64,000 nucleotides of DNA from CAZHNW01 sp942491575. Its GTDB lineage: Bacteria > Spirochaetota > UBA4802 > UBA5550. Below, piece by piece: positions 8,236 through 17,084 of this stretch (its first letter is position 1; each line of letters starts with the position of its first letter). The DNA lies in contig CALOBT010000025.1 in NCBI GenBank assembly GCA_942491575.1, forward strand, positions 1,860,001 to 1,924,000. Reading direction: 5' to 3'. Below the pieces are notes generated by a model. It saw only the letters and a program-made list of their open reading frames with translations, did no database searches and was not told where the DNA came from. A program made the translations under genes and the position numbers.

Positions 8236-9837
8236 TTATTTGTGATGCCTCATTCCGCCCCACTCCGCAACAGTAAATCCGACTCTTTCCACTTTAACAA
8301 GTTCCTGCTCTTCAACATTCACGGGATTATCCAGTGGCTTAGAATCAAAAAAAACACGTATTACCGTATCAGGCTCAGGATCAACCACAAGGGGAGCCAG
8401 GTCATCAAGACTTTCTCTATCGAAGAAATGTATATAGTAATAGTTTCCTTTGTTTAAAATGGGAATCCAGAAGTCGAGGAAATCATCGATTTCCTTATGG
8501 TTCAGTCCCAGTATTGCAAGCTTCTCTGTAAAGAAGAGAGACAGCTCCCCTGTTTTTACAACAAATCCCTCATTGCTCTCCGTAGCACTGTAATCTTCTG
8601 ACTCCCAGAATAAATAGGGATATTTTTTTCCGTCACTTTTATTAATTATAGTTCCGTCAGGTTTTGCGGTTACTTCCCAGCCATTATTATAAGCAGGTTC
8701 TGTCCTGGAGAAACCATTTTGAGGATAGACTTTAACCGTAATATCAGTTTCCTCTTCGGGATAAAGATAAATAACCGGCTTGGCCATCTCAACCCCGCCT
8801 TCATGAAGGTATACTGTAATTTGTTTGGATACCTTTTTATCGTCACTGTATACGGCTACTACATTAAATATATTTGATCCGATAAAGAGGGTCTCCTCTT
8901 TCTTTGATACCATCATTGAAAATGTCCCATCTGTTTGTTCAAAATTTTTAATTACTTTTTCAACGGTCACATTCCCATATGAGTTTTTTACCTGAAGAAG
9001 CATCTTAACGGGGGCACCGGTAACAGTACCATTTATATCTATGGAAGATTCTCCGTAGACAGCGGCTTCGTTGGCTGGATTTGCAATTGCAATCTGCCTG
9101 TTTTTATTCTCCGCCACATTAATAAATTCCCCAAACATCCAGGCGTTTTTATATACAAGCATGTCACCTTTCGGTTCTTTATATTCAATGTAGTACCAGT
9201 AATTATACCAGGCACCTACCTTTTCTTTTTCAACAGTATGAGCCAGAATTCTTATATTTGTACCTTCCAGTACTGACACCCATGATTTCACCTTATTTGT
9301 TTTAATATCTTTATAATTGAAGTTCATATATTTATATTTTATTCCAGGGCCTTTCCTTATTCTTACATTTGTCGTTGTGGAGGTAAGCTTGTACCCGGTG
9401 GTTACAGATTTGATCTTTTCATCACCTATAAGTATTTGCCTGTCCGCCTTCACAAATGACTTATCGTTCCATAAAATTATATTTTTTTCCCTGTCGGCCA
9501 GATAGAGAGTCGATTTGGGATTATTCATATCAGTAACAAATGAAAGATCAATTTTATCTTTACCCTTAAAGAGGGGTCCGAAGTTCCCCTTCAGCTTCCC
9601 TTTATTAATGGTAATGGAATCGCCTGAATTTATTACCATACTCCCTGTCATCGTACCGTTGGTTTTACCGGATGTATAAAATGCCTTGTAGCTATCCTTT
9701 GCAAATGTGAAACTATACTCGTCATTATACCATTTACCACTGGTAAGGGCCTTTGAAATCTTTCCTGTCAGCAGACCGCAGCTGAGAAGCCAGGAAAAAC
9801 AAAAACTGATGGTGATAAAAAACAGTATTCGTTTCAT
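8236..9837 (-). CDS. Lipoprotein with SH3-like and Ig-like regions and a KPVIYLYP C-terminal domain
   Basis: A 533-residue lipoprotein. The ATG at 9837 is chosen because GGGAGG lies just upstream and the signal MKRILFFITISFC... SC follows; a longer frame to 9969 has no such support. Residues about 140-245 look like a bacterial SH3 domain (NVRIRKGPGIKYKY, WYYIEYKEP). Residues 255-345 look like an Ig-type module. The last ~180 residues begin KPVIYLYPEEETDI and include YPYLFWES and RVFFDSKPLD. I recall this C-terminal domain from many uncharacterised bacterial surface proteins. A role at the envelope, perhaps binding peptidoglycan, is inference. It is followed by the Memo-CapA lipoprotein gene. 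Confidence 0.7.
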   Translation of the reverse strand: MKRILFFITISFCFSWLLSCGLLTGKISKALTSGKWYNDEYSFTFAKDSYKAFYTSGKTNGTMTGSMVINSGDSITINKGKLKGNFGPLFKGKDKIDLSFVTDMNNPKSTLYLADREKNIILWNDKSFVKADRQILIGDEKIKSVTTGYKLTSTTTNVRIRKGPGIKYKYMNFNYKDIKTNKVKSWVSVLEGTNIRILAHTVEKEKVGAWYNYWYYIEYKEPKGDMLVYKNAWMFGEFINVAENKNRQIAIANPANEAAVYGESSIDINGTVTGAPVKMLLQVKNSYGNVTVEKVIKNFEQTDGTFSMMVSKKEETLFIGSNIFNVVAVYSDDKKVSKQITVYLHEGGVEMAKPVIYLYPEEETDITVKVYPQNGFSRTEPAYNNGWEVTAKPDGTIINKSDGKKYPYLFWESEDYSATESNEGFVVKTGELSLFFTEKLAILGLNHKEIDDFLDFWIPILNKGNYYYIHFFDRESLDDLAPLVVDPEPDTVIRVFFDSKPLDNPVNVEEQELVKVERVGFTVAEWGGMRHHK

Positions 9838-9989
9838 TTTAAAATCCTCCCTTTGGATACCCAGGAATCCTGTGCCTGAAAAAATTTCAATATTACCTAT
9901 CGCCTTCAACTTACACTTTTTCAACAGGCTGGAATCTTCATATCTTAACAGGACAATTTGAAAATGCAAGACTTAAAAAATTTCCGAAA

Positions 9990-10018
9990 TTGACAAGGCG
10001 CCGGGAAGGTGATATGAT
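9990..10018 (+). promoter_or_regulatory. Consensus sigma-70 promoter
   Basis: TTGACA (9990-9995), exactly 17 bases, and TATGAT (10013-10018). It drives the OmpA-like gene at 10054, whose ATG is about 30 bases beyond the predicted transcription start. Confidence 0.75.
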
Positions 10019-10053
10019 CATTTAAAATATTTATTCACAGGATGGAGATAAAC

Positions 10054-10482
10054 ATGAAACGAGCAATCCCTTTATTCCTGATTCTTGCGGCAATGGTTTC
10101 TTTTCAGACACAGGGAAACACCCAGTTTGGAGGAGTTAAACTTCTCAACAGCCAGTTAAAAAAACTTAAAATCAACTTCCCCTTTAATGTGTACAAATTC
10201 AAGGACCCGGATCTCATCCAGAAAATGGACAGCGTTGCCGGCAGCATTAAGGCGATCACCTCGAAGATCCCCGAGGGATATTCACTTTTTGTGGTGGGCC
10301 ATGCCTCCGAAGAAGGGGCAGATCCCTACAACCAGTTCCTGTCAAATTTCCGTGCCAGGTCAGTATTCTATCGGCTTATTCAGGCAGGTGTTGACAAAGG
10401 GGTGATGGAATGGATCGGAACCGGAGAAAAAGAGAATAAGCGTGCGGTAACCTTTGAATTAAGAAAATACAGAAAAAAATAA
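10054..10482 (+). CDS. Small exported OmpA-like domain protein
   Basis: A 142-residue protein with a cleavable signal (MKRAIPLFLILAAMVSF). The ATG at 10054 is preferred because GGAGAT lies 5 bases before it; an in-frame ATG at 10042 overlaps that ribosome site. The mature part fits an OmpA C-terminal domain: LFVVGHASEEGADPYNQFLS followed by FRARSVFYRLIQAGV and a closing NKRAVTFEL. OmpA domains bind peptidoglycan non-covalently in the periplasm. It lacks a beta-barrel or lipobox, so it is a free periplasmic protein. It has its own consensus promoter and terminator. Confidence 0.75.
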   Translation: MKRAIPLFLILAAMVSFQTQGNTQFGGVKLLNSQLKKLKINFPFNVYKFKDPDLIQKMDSVAGSIKAITSKIPEGYSLFVVGHASEEGADPYNQFLSNFRARSVFYRLIQAGVDKGVMEWIGTGEKENKRAVTFELRKYRKK

Positions 10483-10491
10483 TAGTGCAGG

Positions 10492-10516
10492 GGGCGGTCC
10501 TTTCAGGCCGCCCTTT
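10492..10516 (+). terminator. Intrinsic terminator of the OmpA-like gene
   Basis: GGGCGG(T)CC (10492-10500) pairs with GGCCGCCC (10506-10513), a GC-rich stem with one bulge, followed by TTT. It begins 10 bases after the stop codon. Confidence 0.7.
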
Positions 10517-10713
10517 CCCATCACGCCTGATTTGCAATAAACTTCCTTTCATAAAACGCCTTTATACCCTACACCTGATTATTGGACAAATCTGAAATAT
10601 GTATATTTTTTTAAAAAAATCTTGCAATGTCCTGAAAGTTATTGGATGATCGTCCAACTTGATCAAGTGCTCACTCAACATGGCAACGGAAACTAAAAAA
10701 AGCGGGGGAAATT

Positions 10714-12519
10714 ATGAATCAGTACGTACTGGACAAACCTGATAACCTTATGGAGATGTTTGAAGAAAGCATCGCACGGTATGGTGACCGGGAATGGCTC
10801 GGCTTTAAGGATGAAGAAAAAACCGGTTACAAATGGATAACCTACAAAGAGGCGGCAGCAAGGGTGGATGCCTGCCGTGCAGGCCTGGCACAGCTGGGAA
10901 TAAAGAAGGGGGATGCCGTTGGCATAATTGACAACAACAGCGTCGCCTGGGCCGTTTCCTGTTACGCCACGTATGGTCTGGTTGCGCGTTTTATTCCTAT
11001 GTACAAGGCGGAGCTGGAAAAGGTATGGCGCTACATTATCATAGACAGCGCAATTAAAGTTCTCTTTGTTGCAGACAATGAAATCATGAACAGAATACAA
11101 AGCTGGAAGGATGAGATTGACACCCTTGAGCATATCATTCTCATTGAAGGGGAAGGCCCCGGAACCATGGCAGAACTTGAGGAAAAAGGAAGTCAAAATC
11201 CCGTAGAAGCCCTCTACCCTGCCGCCGATGACATCGCTGGACTTATCTATACCTCGGGTACGACGGGTGATCCGAAGGGGGTTCTCCTTAGTCATGGCAA
11301 CTTCACGAGCAACGTCCATGCCATTTTAAAAATATTTCCTGTGATCAATGAAGAGACGAGGACTCTCTCATTTCTTCCATGGGCACATTCATACGGGCAG
11401 ACCGCTGAACTGAATACGATTATGAGAGTCGGAGGCTCCACCGGTTTTGCTGAAAATGCAACAACCATTGTGGAAGACCTGGCACTTGTAAAACCAAGCA
11501 TGCTTGTTGCGGTTCCCCGTATATTCAACAGGGTCTACGATGGACTCAATGCGAAGATGAATGAAGACGGGGGCCTGGCAAAATTTCTATTTAACATGGG
11601 AGTCAAGAGTGCGGAAAAACGGCGTCTTCTTGCTGCTGAAGGCAAATCCAGTATCGGAGCAAACCTGAAGTTCAGTATAGCAGACAAGCTTGTTTTCTCA
11701 AAGATAAGGGAAAAGTTTGGCGGCTCAATGGAGCATGCAATAAGTTCAAGTGCCGCCCTGAGCCCCCATATTGCAGAATTTTTCTTTGACATCGGCATAC
11801 CCGTTTATGAGGCGTGGGGGATGACTGAAATTTCTCCAGCCGGTTCAGTCAATTCACCTGATGCCTTTAAAATCGGCAGCTGCGGAAAAGCCCTGGACAA
11901 GGTAAACTTTGTAATTGATAAATCAGGCACCGGTGAGACCAGCCGCGATGGCGAACTCATAGTATACGGACCGAATGTCATGAAGGGATACCACAACAAA
12001 CCGGAAGCAACCGCCGATACTCTCACCAATGATGGCGGCCTCAGAACCGGTGACCGCGCCTTCGTGGATGATGATGGTTACCTCTACATAACCGGCAGAA
12101 TCAAGGAGCAGTTCAAACTGGAAAATGGAAAGTTTGTATATCCCGCCGCCATGGAGGAAGAAATAAAGCTGATCCCCTATGTGGAGCATGCCATGATCTA
12201 TGGTCTGAACAAGCACCATACGGTCTGTCTTATTTTCCCGGATTTTGTCGTTATGGAAAAATATGCCGCAGAGAATGGCATATCTTCTCAGCCGGAAGAG
12301 CTCATTAAGGACCCGAAGGTAATTCAGCTGATCGAGAATGCCATTGCGGATCAATTGAAGGGGAAGTTCGGCACTTATGAAATACCGAGACAAATTCTTC
12401 TTTTAAGTGAAGGCTTTACCGTTGAAAACGGCATGCTAACCCAGACGCTGAAATTAAAACGCCGCGAGGTACTCAAGAAATACCAGGAGACTATCGACAG
12501 GCTGTATCTTAAAAACTAG
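10714..12519 (+). CDS. Long-chain acyl-CoA synthetase (AMP-binding enzyme)
   Basis: A 601-residue ANL-superfamily ligase of the long-chain type. The P-loop-like motif YTSGTTGDPKGVLLSHGN is near residue 175, the A5 region (YEAWGMTEISP) near 365, and the hinge with GYLYITGRIKEQFKLENGKFV near 455-470. It activates fatty acids with ATP and CoA, probably at the inner face of the membrane. GGGGG stands just before the ATG. It is monocistronic, with a perfect 18-bp terminator shared with the convergent nitroreductase gene. Its length is normal for the FadD15/ACSL-like group. Confidence 0.92.
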   Translation: MNQYVLDKPDNLMEMFEESIARYGDREWLGFKDEEKTGYKWITYKEAAARVDACRAGLAQLGIKKGDAVGIIDNNSVAWAVSCYATYGLVARFIPMYKAELEKVWRYIIIDSAIKVLFVADNEIMNRIQSWKDEIDTLEHIILIEGEGPGTMAELEEKGSQNPVEALYPAADDIAGLIYTSGTTGDPKGVLLSHGNFTSNVHAILKIFPVINEETRTLSFLPWAHSYGQTAELNTIMRVGGSTGFAENATTIVEDLALVKPSMLVAVPRIFNRVYDGLNAKMNEDGGLAKFLFNMGVKSAEKRRLLAAEGKSSIGANLKFSIADKLVFSKIREKFGGSMEHAISSSAALSPHIAEFFFDIGIPVYEAWGMTEISPAGSVNSPDAFKIGSCGKALDKVNFVIDKSGTGETSRDGELIVYGPNVMKGYHNKPEATADTLTNDGGLRTGDRAFVDDDGYLYITGRIKEQFKLENGKFVYPAAMEEEIKLIPYVEHAMIYGLNKHHTVCLIFPDFVVMEKYAAENGISSQPEELIKDPKVIQLIENAIADQLKGKFGTYEIPRQILLLSEGFTVENGMLTQTLKLKRREVLKKYQETIDRLYLKN

Positions 12520-12534
12520 TCAACACATATCATA

Positions 12535-12577
12535 AAACTTAAATCACCTGCCCGTAACAGGCAGGTGATTTAAGTTT
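12535..12577. terminator. Bidirectional terminator, perfect 18-bp stem
   Basis: The arms 12535-12552 and 12560-12577 are perfect inverse complements (core AAATCACCTGCC / GGCAGGTGATTT) with a 7-base loop. The AAACTTAAAT flanks supply T-rich tails on both strands. It sits between the convergent acyl-CoA synthetase and nitroreductase genes and overlaps the first bases of the latter's stop codon. Confidence 0.88.
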
Positions 12578-13400
12578 ATTTCCATGAAATATTGACCTTA
12601 TTTCGAGGCGGCATTCTATGGTACTCGTATTTGGGGTATCCCAGCATCATTGCTGAGTAGCAGACATGATCATCTGGCAGGCCGAGGGCCTCCCTCATGG
12701 GAGGGTAGTGCTGTGCGGCAACCTGAAAGTAACCTGCCCAGCAGGCCCCGAGACCGAAAGACGGTGCAGCAAGCTCCAGGGTTGTCATTGCAATGGTACA
12801 GGCAGCAGGGGCTGTTGGATTTAATTTATGTCCGTAGTTAATTATTATATGGGGGACGTCCCTGCATACGGTATCAACTCCCGCCTCCCAGGCTCCAATT
12901 ATTAAATCAAGATGCATGGCTGCTGCCATCTGGGGCTGTTCTTTTGTCATGTACCGCATCCAGTCCACAACGATCCCGGTCAGTCTGTGCACTTCCTCTT
13001 TGTCATGAATCACAGACCAGAGTACGGGCTGCATATTATGGCCCGATGGGGCGTAGTGGGAAACATCTATCAACTTCTCAATTTTTTCTTTCTCTACAGG
13101 ATCCTTTTTGTAGGTCCTTATTGATCTCCGGTGGCGGATAAAGTGTTCCACCTGCTCCTCGTTTAAAAGAAATTTTTCATTTACCGGCAGGCACTCTTCC
13201 GGTGAGATATTTTTATGCGTCAGTGCAGCATCGGGACATACGGCAACACAGTGGCCGCAGTTAATGCAAAAATCTGCAATTGCCTTAACCGGTTTAGGCT
13301 GAGGATCTTCCTTGCTGAATGAAATAATTTTGATGGGACACTCAGCAGCACATCGGCGGCACCTGGAACATTTGTCCATGTCTACTGTAAAAAGACTCAT
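12576..13400 (-). CDS. Nitroreductase with N-terminal 2[4Fe-4S] ferredoxin domain
   Basis: A 274-residue protein. ATG at 13400 has a strong AAGGAG site; an upstream in-frame ATG at 13475 lacks one. Residues 1-65 carry two 4Fe-4S motifs (CSRCRRCAAECP and CINCGHCVAVCP). Residues 80-274 are an FMN nitroreductase fold, with HRRSIRTYKKDPV at the FMN-binding start and SHYAPSGHNMQP later. The fusion lets ferredoxin clusters feed electrons directly to the flavin and is common in anaerobes. The substrate is unknown. It is divergent from a second, single-domain nitroreductase gene at 13746. Confidence 0.88.
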   Translation of the reverse strand: MSLFTVDMDKCSRCRRCAAECPIKIISFSKEDPQPKPVKAIADFCINCGHCVAVCPDAALTHKNISPEECLPVNEKFLLNEEQVEHFIRHRRSIRTYKKDPVEKEKIEKLIDVSHYAPSGHNMQPVLWSVIHDKEEVHRLTGIVVDWMRYMTKEQPQMAAAMHLDLIIGAWEAGVDTVCRDVPHIIINYGHKLNPTAPAACTIAMTTLELAAPSFGLGACWAGYFQVAAQHYPPMREALGLPDDHVCYSAMMLGYPKYEYHRMPPRNKVNISWK

Positions 13401-13529
13401 TTTTTTCTCCTTAATGCTTTTATCTTCAAAATCATTGGTATCTAAAAAAATCTCCGGCTTCTCCTGATCATTCATGAAAAATAACTGTATTTATCTGAAC
13501 CTGCTTCAATAAGTCGGAATATTTGTATA

Positions 13530-13558
13530 TTTACAGAGAGCAGCTGGCATACAAGGAT
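13530..13558 (+). promoter_or_regulatory. Promoter-like element of the recurring TTGACA-17-AAGGNT class
   Basis: TTTACA (13530-13535), 17 bases ending in GGCATAC, then AAGGAT and TTTTTTA. It is the distal signal for the nitroreductase at 13746. A better conventional promoter lies closer to that gene. Confidence 0.5.
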
Positions 13559-13687
13559 TTTTTTACTTTTTGTTCCATGGAAATGAAATTATTAACTTTC
13601 ATCATGCAAGAGGGTGAAAAAAGTTTTCAACCGCGGAATGACCATCTCAGCATCGAAATGAAAATGACATAGCAACAACAATCATTA

Positions 13688-13716
13688 TTGACAGGTCTAT
13701 TCGGGTCTGAAATAAA
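13688..13716 (+). promoter_or_regulatory. Proximal sigma-70-type promoter of the nitroreductase gene
   Basis: TTGACA (13688-13693), 17 bases ending in TGA, and AATAAA (13711-13716). It gives a leader of about 25 bases before the ATG at 13746. Confidence 0.5.
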
Positions 13717-13745
13717 CGCATTATCTTATTATTCAGGAGACAATT

Positions 13746-14300
13746 ATGGAACTTGTACATGTTATCACCAACAGAAGAAGCCAGCGAAAATTCACTGATT
13801 ACCAGGTCACTGATGAGGAGATAAAACAATTACTCAAATCTGCCGCATGGGCCCCCTCATGGGCAAATACTCAAGTGTGGGAATTCATTGTTATAAGGGA
13901 CAGGGAATTGATAAAAAAAATTACCGGCACCTACACAGATAATAATCCCGCCATAAAATGTTCCATGGCATCATCAGCAATGATTGTCGCCTGTGCAAAA
14001 TTGAATGTTTCAGGACATCTCGATCCGGAAATAAATGCATTCCGGGAATGGTCAATGTTTGATGTCGGTTGTGCCGTACAAAATCTCAGTCTCAGGGCCT
14101 GTGATCTGGGTCTTGGAACTGTCATCGTTGCATCCCTGGATCACAGGAAACTAAAGGAACTTTTGAATATCCCGGAAGGGTATGAAACTGTAGCAGTGCT
14201 TCCCCTGGGAAAACCGGTGCACCCTGAAAAAACAGCTCCGCGCAGAAGGGAAATGAAAGATTTCTGCCATGAGAATAAATTCGGTACCCCTTATGAATAG
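13746..14300 (+). CDS. Nitroreductase family protein
   Basis: A 184-residue FMN-dependent nitroreductase. It opens with VITNRRSQRKFTDYQV (the NRRS FMN-binding start) and has SAAWAPSWANTQVWEF near residue 37 and LGLGTVIVASLDH near residue 125. The family reduces nitro compounds, quinones or enones with NAD(P)H as a homodimer. CAGGAG stands 6 bases before the ATG. It is monocistronic and divergent from the ferredoxin-fused nitroreductase. The natural substrate cannot be told from sequence. Confidence 0.88.
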   Translation: MELVHVITNRRSQRKFTDYQVTDEEIKQLLKSAAWAPSWANTQVWEFIVIRDRELIKKITGTYTDNNPAIKCSMASSAMIVACAKLNVSGHLDPEINAFREWSMFDVGCAVQNLSLRACDLGLGTVIVASLDHRKLKELLNIPEGYETVAVLPLGKPVHPEKTAPRRREMKDFCHENKFGTPYE

Positions 14301-14360
14301 ACTGGTCCAATAATTTAGAATATTAACATATTGCCCCTCTTCAAATGCAGCAATTGGGGC

Positions 14361-14792
14361 TCACTGATTATTTAAAATATCAAGACTGTCACGCTGTATC
14401 TTTTGAACCATTAAAGCAAGGCCATTTGCCCGGGAAGGCGAGAGATTTGTGCTTAGTCCTATTTCTTTAATAAAGTAGAGATCGCTACCCACTATGTCCT
14501 GAGGTGGCTGCATATTCAAGACACGCAGCAAAAGTGACAAAATCCCTCTGGTTATCAGTGAGTCACTATCAGCTGAGAGTAAAATACAATCAGCTTTTCG
14601 TTCTGAATGAATCCACACCTGGGATTGACATCCATGGACCTGGTATTTTTCAGTTTTTAATCGAGGGTCAATTGGTTTTAATTTTTTACCAAGGTCTATC
14701 AAATATTCATACTTATCAAACCAGTCTTCAATTGGTAAAAAATCTTCAATAATCACATTCTGTAATTCATTTATTGTCATTGTGCATTCCAT
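14361..14792 (-). CDS. sufE: SufE-like cysteine desulfuration protein
   Basis: A 143-residue protein of the SufE family. It has the diagnostic YQVHGCQSQVWI segment with the persulfide-carrying Cys at about residue 54, the SDSLITRGILSLLLRVL core and a C-terminal LSPSRANGLALMVQKI. SufE accepts sulfur from SufS and passes it on as a protein persulfide. It is the last gene of the minus-strand operon, 27 bases after sufS. No SufBCD scaffold genes are present, so here the SufS-SufE pair probably serves the adjacent rhodanese rather than Fe-S assembly. The start may be 14792 or the ATG four codons later. Confidence 0.9.
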   Translation of the reverse strand: MECTMTINELQNVIIEDFLPIEDWFDKYEYLIDLGKKLKPIDPRLKTEKYQVHGCQSQVWIHSERKADCILLSADSDSLITRGILSLLLRVLNMQPPQDIVGSDLYFIKEIGLSTNLSPSRANGLALMVQKIQRDSLDILNNQ

Positions 14793-14819
14793 TTTTTAAC
14801 AACTTTCCGTGACCTGCCG

Positions 14820-16034
14820 TTACAACATCATAGTATGGACTTTTTCCAGACCGCTCGCTAATTGATCGATCTCTTCGTGAAGATTGTAAATTGCAAAACT
14901 TGCCCGAATGGTTCCGGTTACATCATAATGCTTCATAACCGGTTGAGCACAATGATTACCGGTGCGGACAGCGATTCCCAGCTTATCCAATATGCTACCG
15001 GCATCATAGTGATGAACACGTTCCATATTAAAAGAAATGGAACCGCATCGTTTTAGACTGTTACCATATACATTTATCCATGGAAACGCTGAAAGCGTTC
15101 GAAGAGCATAAGTATACAATCCGGTTTCCGCGTTCTCAACCTGGCTCATTCCAATGGTTTCCAGGTACTCAATAGCATAGTGCAAACTAATGGCCCCAAC
15201 ATAGTTCTGTGTACCTGATTCAAATTTAAATGGTAAATCAGTGAAGGTGGTCTTCTCAAAACAGACCGAGTCAATCATTCCCCCGCCAACCTGATATGGC
15301 GGCATCTGCTCAAGCCATTTTTCCTTCCCATAAAGGATGCCGATACCAGTTTCTGCATAAATTTTATGACCGGAGAAAACAAAAAAATCGCAATCCATAT
15401 CAGTGACATCAATTGGTTTATGCTGTATTGCCTGTGCGCCATCCACCAGAACAGGAACATCATAAATATGTGCGATTCGAATCATATCCTTTACGGGATT
15501 AACCGTTCCAAGGACATTCGACACATAGGTTACTGCAACAAGTTTTGTTTTTTCTGAAAACAGGCTGCGGTATGTTTCCAAACAAAGTCCTTCATCATCA
15601 AAAGGTACTACTTTAAGAATTGCCTTTTTACGATCACACAGCATCTGCCATGGAACAATATTTGAATGATGTTCCATTTCGGTGATAATTATCTCGTCAC
15701 CTTCATTAACAAAGGCTTCTCCATAAGAGTACGCCACCAGGTTTATGGATTCTGTTGTACCACTGGTGAATATTATTTCCCGCTCGCTATTTGCATGAAT
15801 AAAATTTTTAACCACTTTTCTGGCATCATCATAGGCTTGAGTTGCTCTTTGACTTAATGTATGAATCCCACGGTGAATGTTACTGTTATCATGAGTATAA
15901 AAATCATTTATTCTATTGATGACAGAGGAAGGTTTTTGAGTAGTAGCTGCATTATCCAGGTAGATGAGCGGCTTGCCATGTATCTTCTCCTTTAAAAGGG
16001 GGAAGTCTGAGCGAATATCAGATACATTGAACAT
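14820..16034 (-). CDS. sufS: Cysteine desulfurase, SufS type
   Basis: A 404-residue PLP enzyme. It starts MFNVSDIRSDFPLL with LIYLDNAATTQKP near residue 25. The PLP-Lys motif FSGHKIYAETGIGILYG is near residue 225, and the persulfide Cys loop RTGNHCAQP near 365 marks the group II (SufS/CsdA) type. It takes sulfur from cysteine and makes a persulfide that SufE collects. ATG at 16034 is preferred over the longer frame because a GGAAGG site lies upstream and the homologous start fits. It lies 7 bases after the EgtD gene and 27 before sufE, so the four genes are one operon. Confidence 0.93.
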   Translation of the reverse strand: MFNVSDIRSDFPLLKEKIHGKPLIYLDNAATTQKPSSVINRINDFYTHDNSNIHRGIHTLSQRATQAYDDARKVVKNFIHANSEREIIFTSGTTESINLVAYSYGEAFVNEGDEIIITEMEHHSNIVPWQMLCDRKKAILKVVPFDDEGLCLETYRSLFSEKTKLVAVTYVSNVLGTVNPVKDMIRIAHIYDVPVLVDGAQAIQHKPIDVTDMDCDFFVFSGHKIYAETGIGILYGKEKWLEQMPPYQVGGGMIDSVCFEKTTFTDLPFKFESGTQNYVGAISLHYAIEYLETIGMSQVENAETGLYTYALRTLSAFPWINVYGNSLKRCGSISFNMERVHHYDAGSILDKLGIAVRTGNHCAQPVMKHYDVTGTIRASFAIYNLHEEIDQLASGLEKVHTMML

Positions 16035-16041
16035 ATCGTCA

Positions 16042-17055
16042 CTACCTTCCTTTTTTAAAATGATATAATGAAAACCATCCATTGACATCAGTAAAGACAT
16101 CCTCCGGAATCAATCCGGCTCGTTCAGCCAGGGCGCCAACTCTGCTCCGGGTAAACTTATGAGAGTTTTCAGTATGAATTGTATCTCCCCGGCACAGGGT
16201 TAGTTCTTCCGGTAGATGGGGAGAGGAAATTACCTGGTCTGCCATTGCCTTAAGATGCATCTCTATTCTCTGACAATCCTCGTTATAGAAAGCAATATGG
16301 TCATAGGCTTTTGAATTAAAATCTGCATCTAAAATACTGTTTACAACATTAAGAATATTTCGATTAAACATTGCTGTAATATTTTTACTATCATTATAGG
16401 CAATTTCCAGAATACCCTTATCTTTTACCATATCCACTCCCAGAAGAAATTGGTCATGAACATTCATCACCTCACCAAGGGCAATAAAAAAGTCATCACA
16501 TTCCCTGCAGGAAAGATTACCGAGGGTTGATCCGAAAAAACAATAAAGTGTATCCATTTCCCCCATCGGTATCTGATCTATCTGAGTGATAAAATCCGCA
16601 ATTACTCCCTCAACTGTCAGTCCAGGGAACAAATACAGCAACCTCTGAGCAGCATTTTCAATAGCAGAAAAACTGACATCCACAGGTTTGTAAGATAGAG
16701 TTTCCAAATTGTATTTTGGGACATCCTGCAACAGCAATGAAATCTTGGAACAGTCACCGCTGCCAAGTTCAATTATCTGAAGGCCTTTTAATTGATTCCC
16801 TAATTTCATTGAAGCCTGTTTGATGAGTTCTTTCTCAGTTCTGGTGAGGTAATATTCAGGGAGCATAGTAATCTCTTCAAACAACTTTGACCCTATGGCA
16901 TCATAAAAAAAGATACTGGAAATCTCCGGTTCAGGTGAAGTTAATCCTTGAAGTATCTGGTGAACCATTCGTTCATGTCCTATTTCAGGCAGCAGATTAT
17001 GAACTGCAATCCCCTGCTTTGCCAGTATATTCCTTTCTTTAAAATTCATCTTCAA
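16042..17055 (-). CDS. egtD: EgtD-type L-histidine N-alpha-methyltransferase (EanA role proposed)
   Basis: A 337-residue SAM-dependent enzyme of the EgtD family. Seen in sequence: FFYDAIGSKLFEEIT and LPEYYLTRTE near residues 47-66, IELGSGD (SAM site) near 93, FFGSTLGN (substrate Asn region), LLGVDMVKD, AMFNRNIL and QRIEMHL. EgtD trimethylates histidine to hercynine, the precursor of ergothioneine. No EgtB sulfoxide synthase is encoded nearby. Instead the upstream gene is a multi-rhodanese protein and the downstream genes make persulfide, matching the oxygen-independent EanA/EanB pathway described in Chlorobium. It lies 29 bases after the rhodanese gene and 7 before sufS. The enzyme family is firm; the pathway is inference from context. 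Confidence 0.9.
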   Translation of the reverse strand: MKMNFKERNILAKQGIAVHNLLPEIGHERMVHQILQGLTSPEPEISSIFFYDAIGSKLFEEITMLPEYYLTRTEKELIKQASMKLGNQLKGLQIIELGSGDCSKISLLLQDVPKYNLETLSYKPVDVSFSAIENAAQRLLYLFPGLTVEGVIADFITQIDQIPMGEMDTLYCFFGSTLGNLSCRECDDFFIALGEVMNVHDQFLLGVDMVKDKGILEIAYNDSKNITAMFNRNILNVVNSILDADFNSKAYDHIAFYNEDCQRIEMHLKAMADQVISSPHLPEELTLCRGDTIHTENSHKFTRSRVGALAERAGLIPEDVFTDVNGWFSLYHFKKGR

Positions 17056-17084
17056 CTTTCCCTGTTAAACCAATATGGTAACTA

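Larger units (their letters stand above)
13401..13745. other. Divergent intergenic region with two plus-strand promoters
   Basis: The 345 bases between the two nitroreductases hold two promoter-like signals facing the downstream gene, at 13530-13558 and 13688-13716. They imply a short leader of about 50 bases or a long one of about 180 bases. I see no gene or strong hairpin between them. Confidence 0.5.

Noticed and set aside
14361..16034. A SUF Fe-S cluster assembly operon
   Set aside because: SufB, SufC and SufD are absent, while EgtD and a rhodanese are in the operon, so a sulfur relay to the rhodanese fits better.
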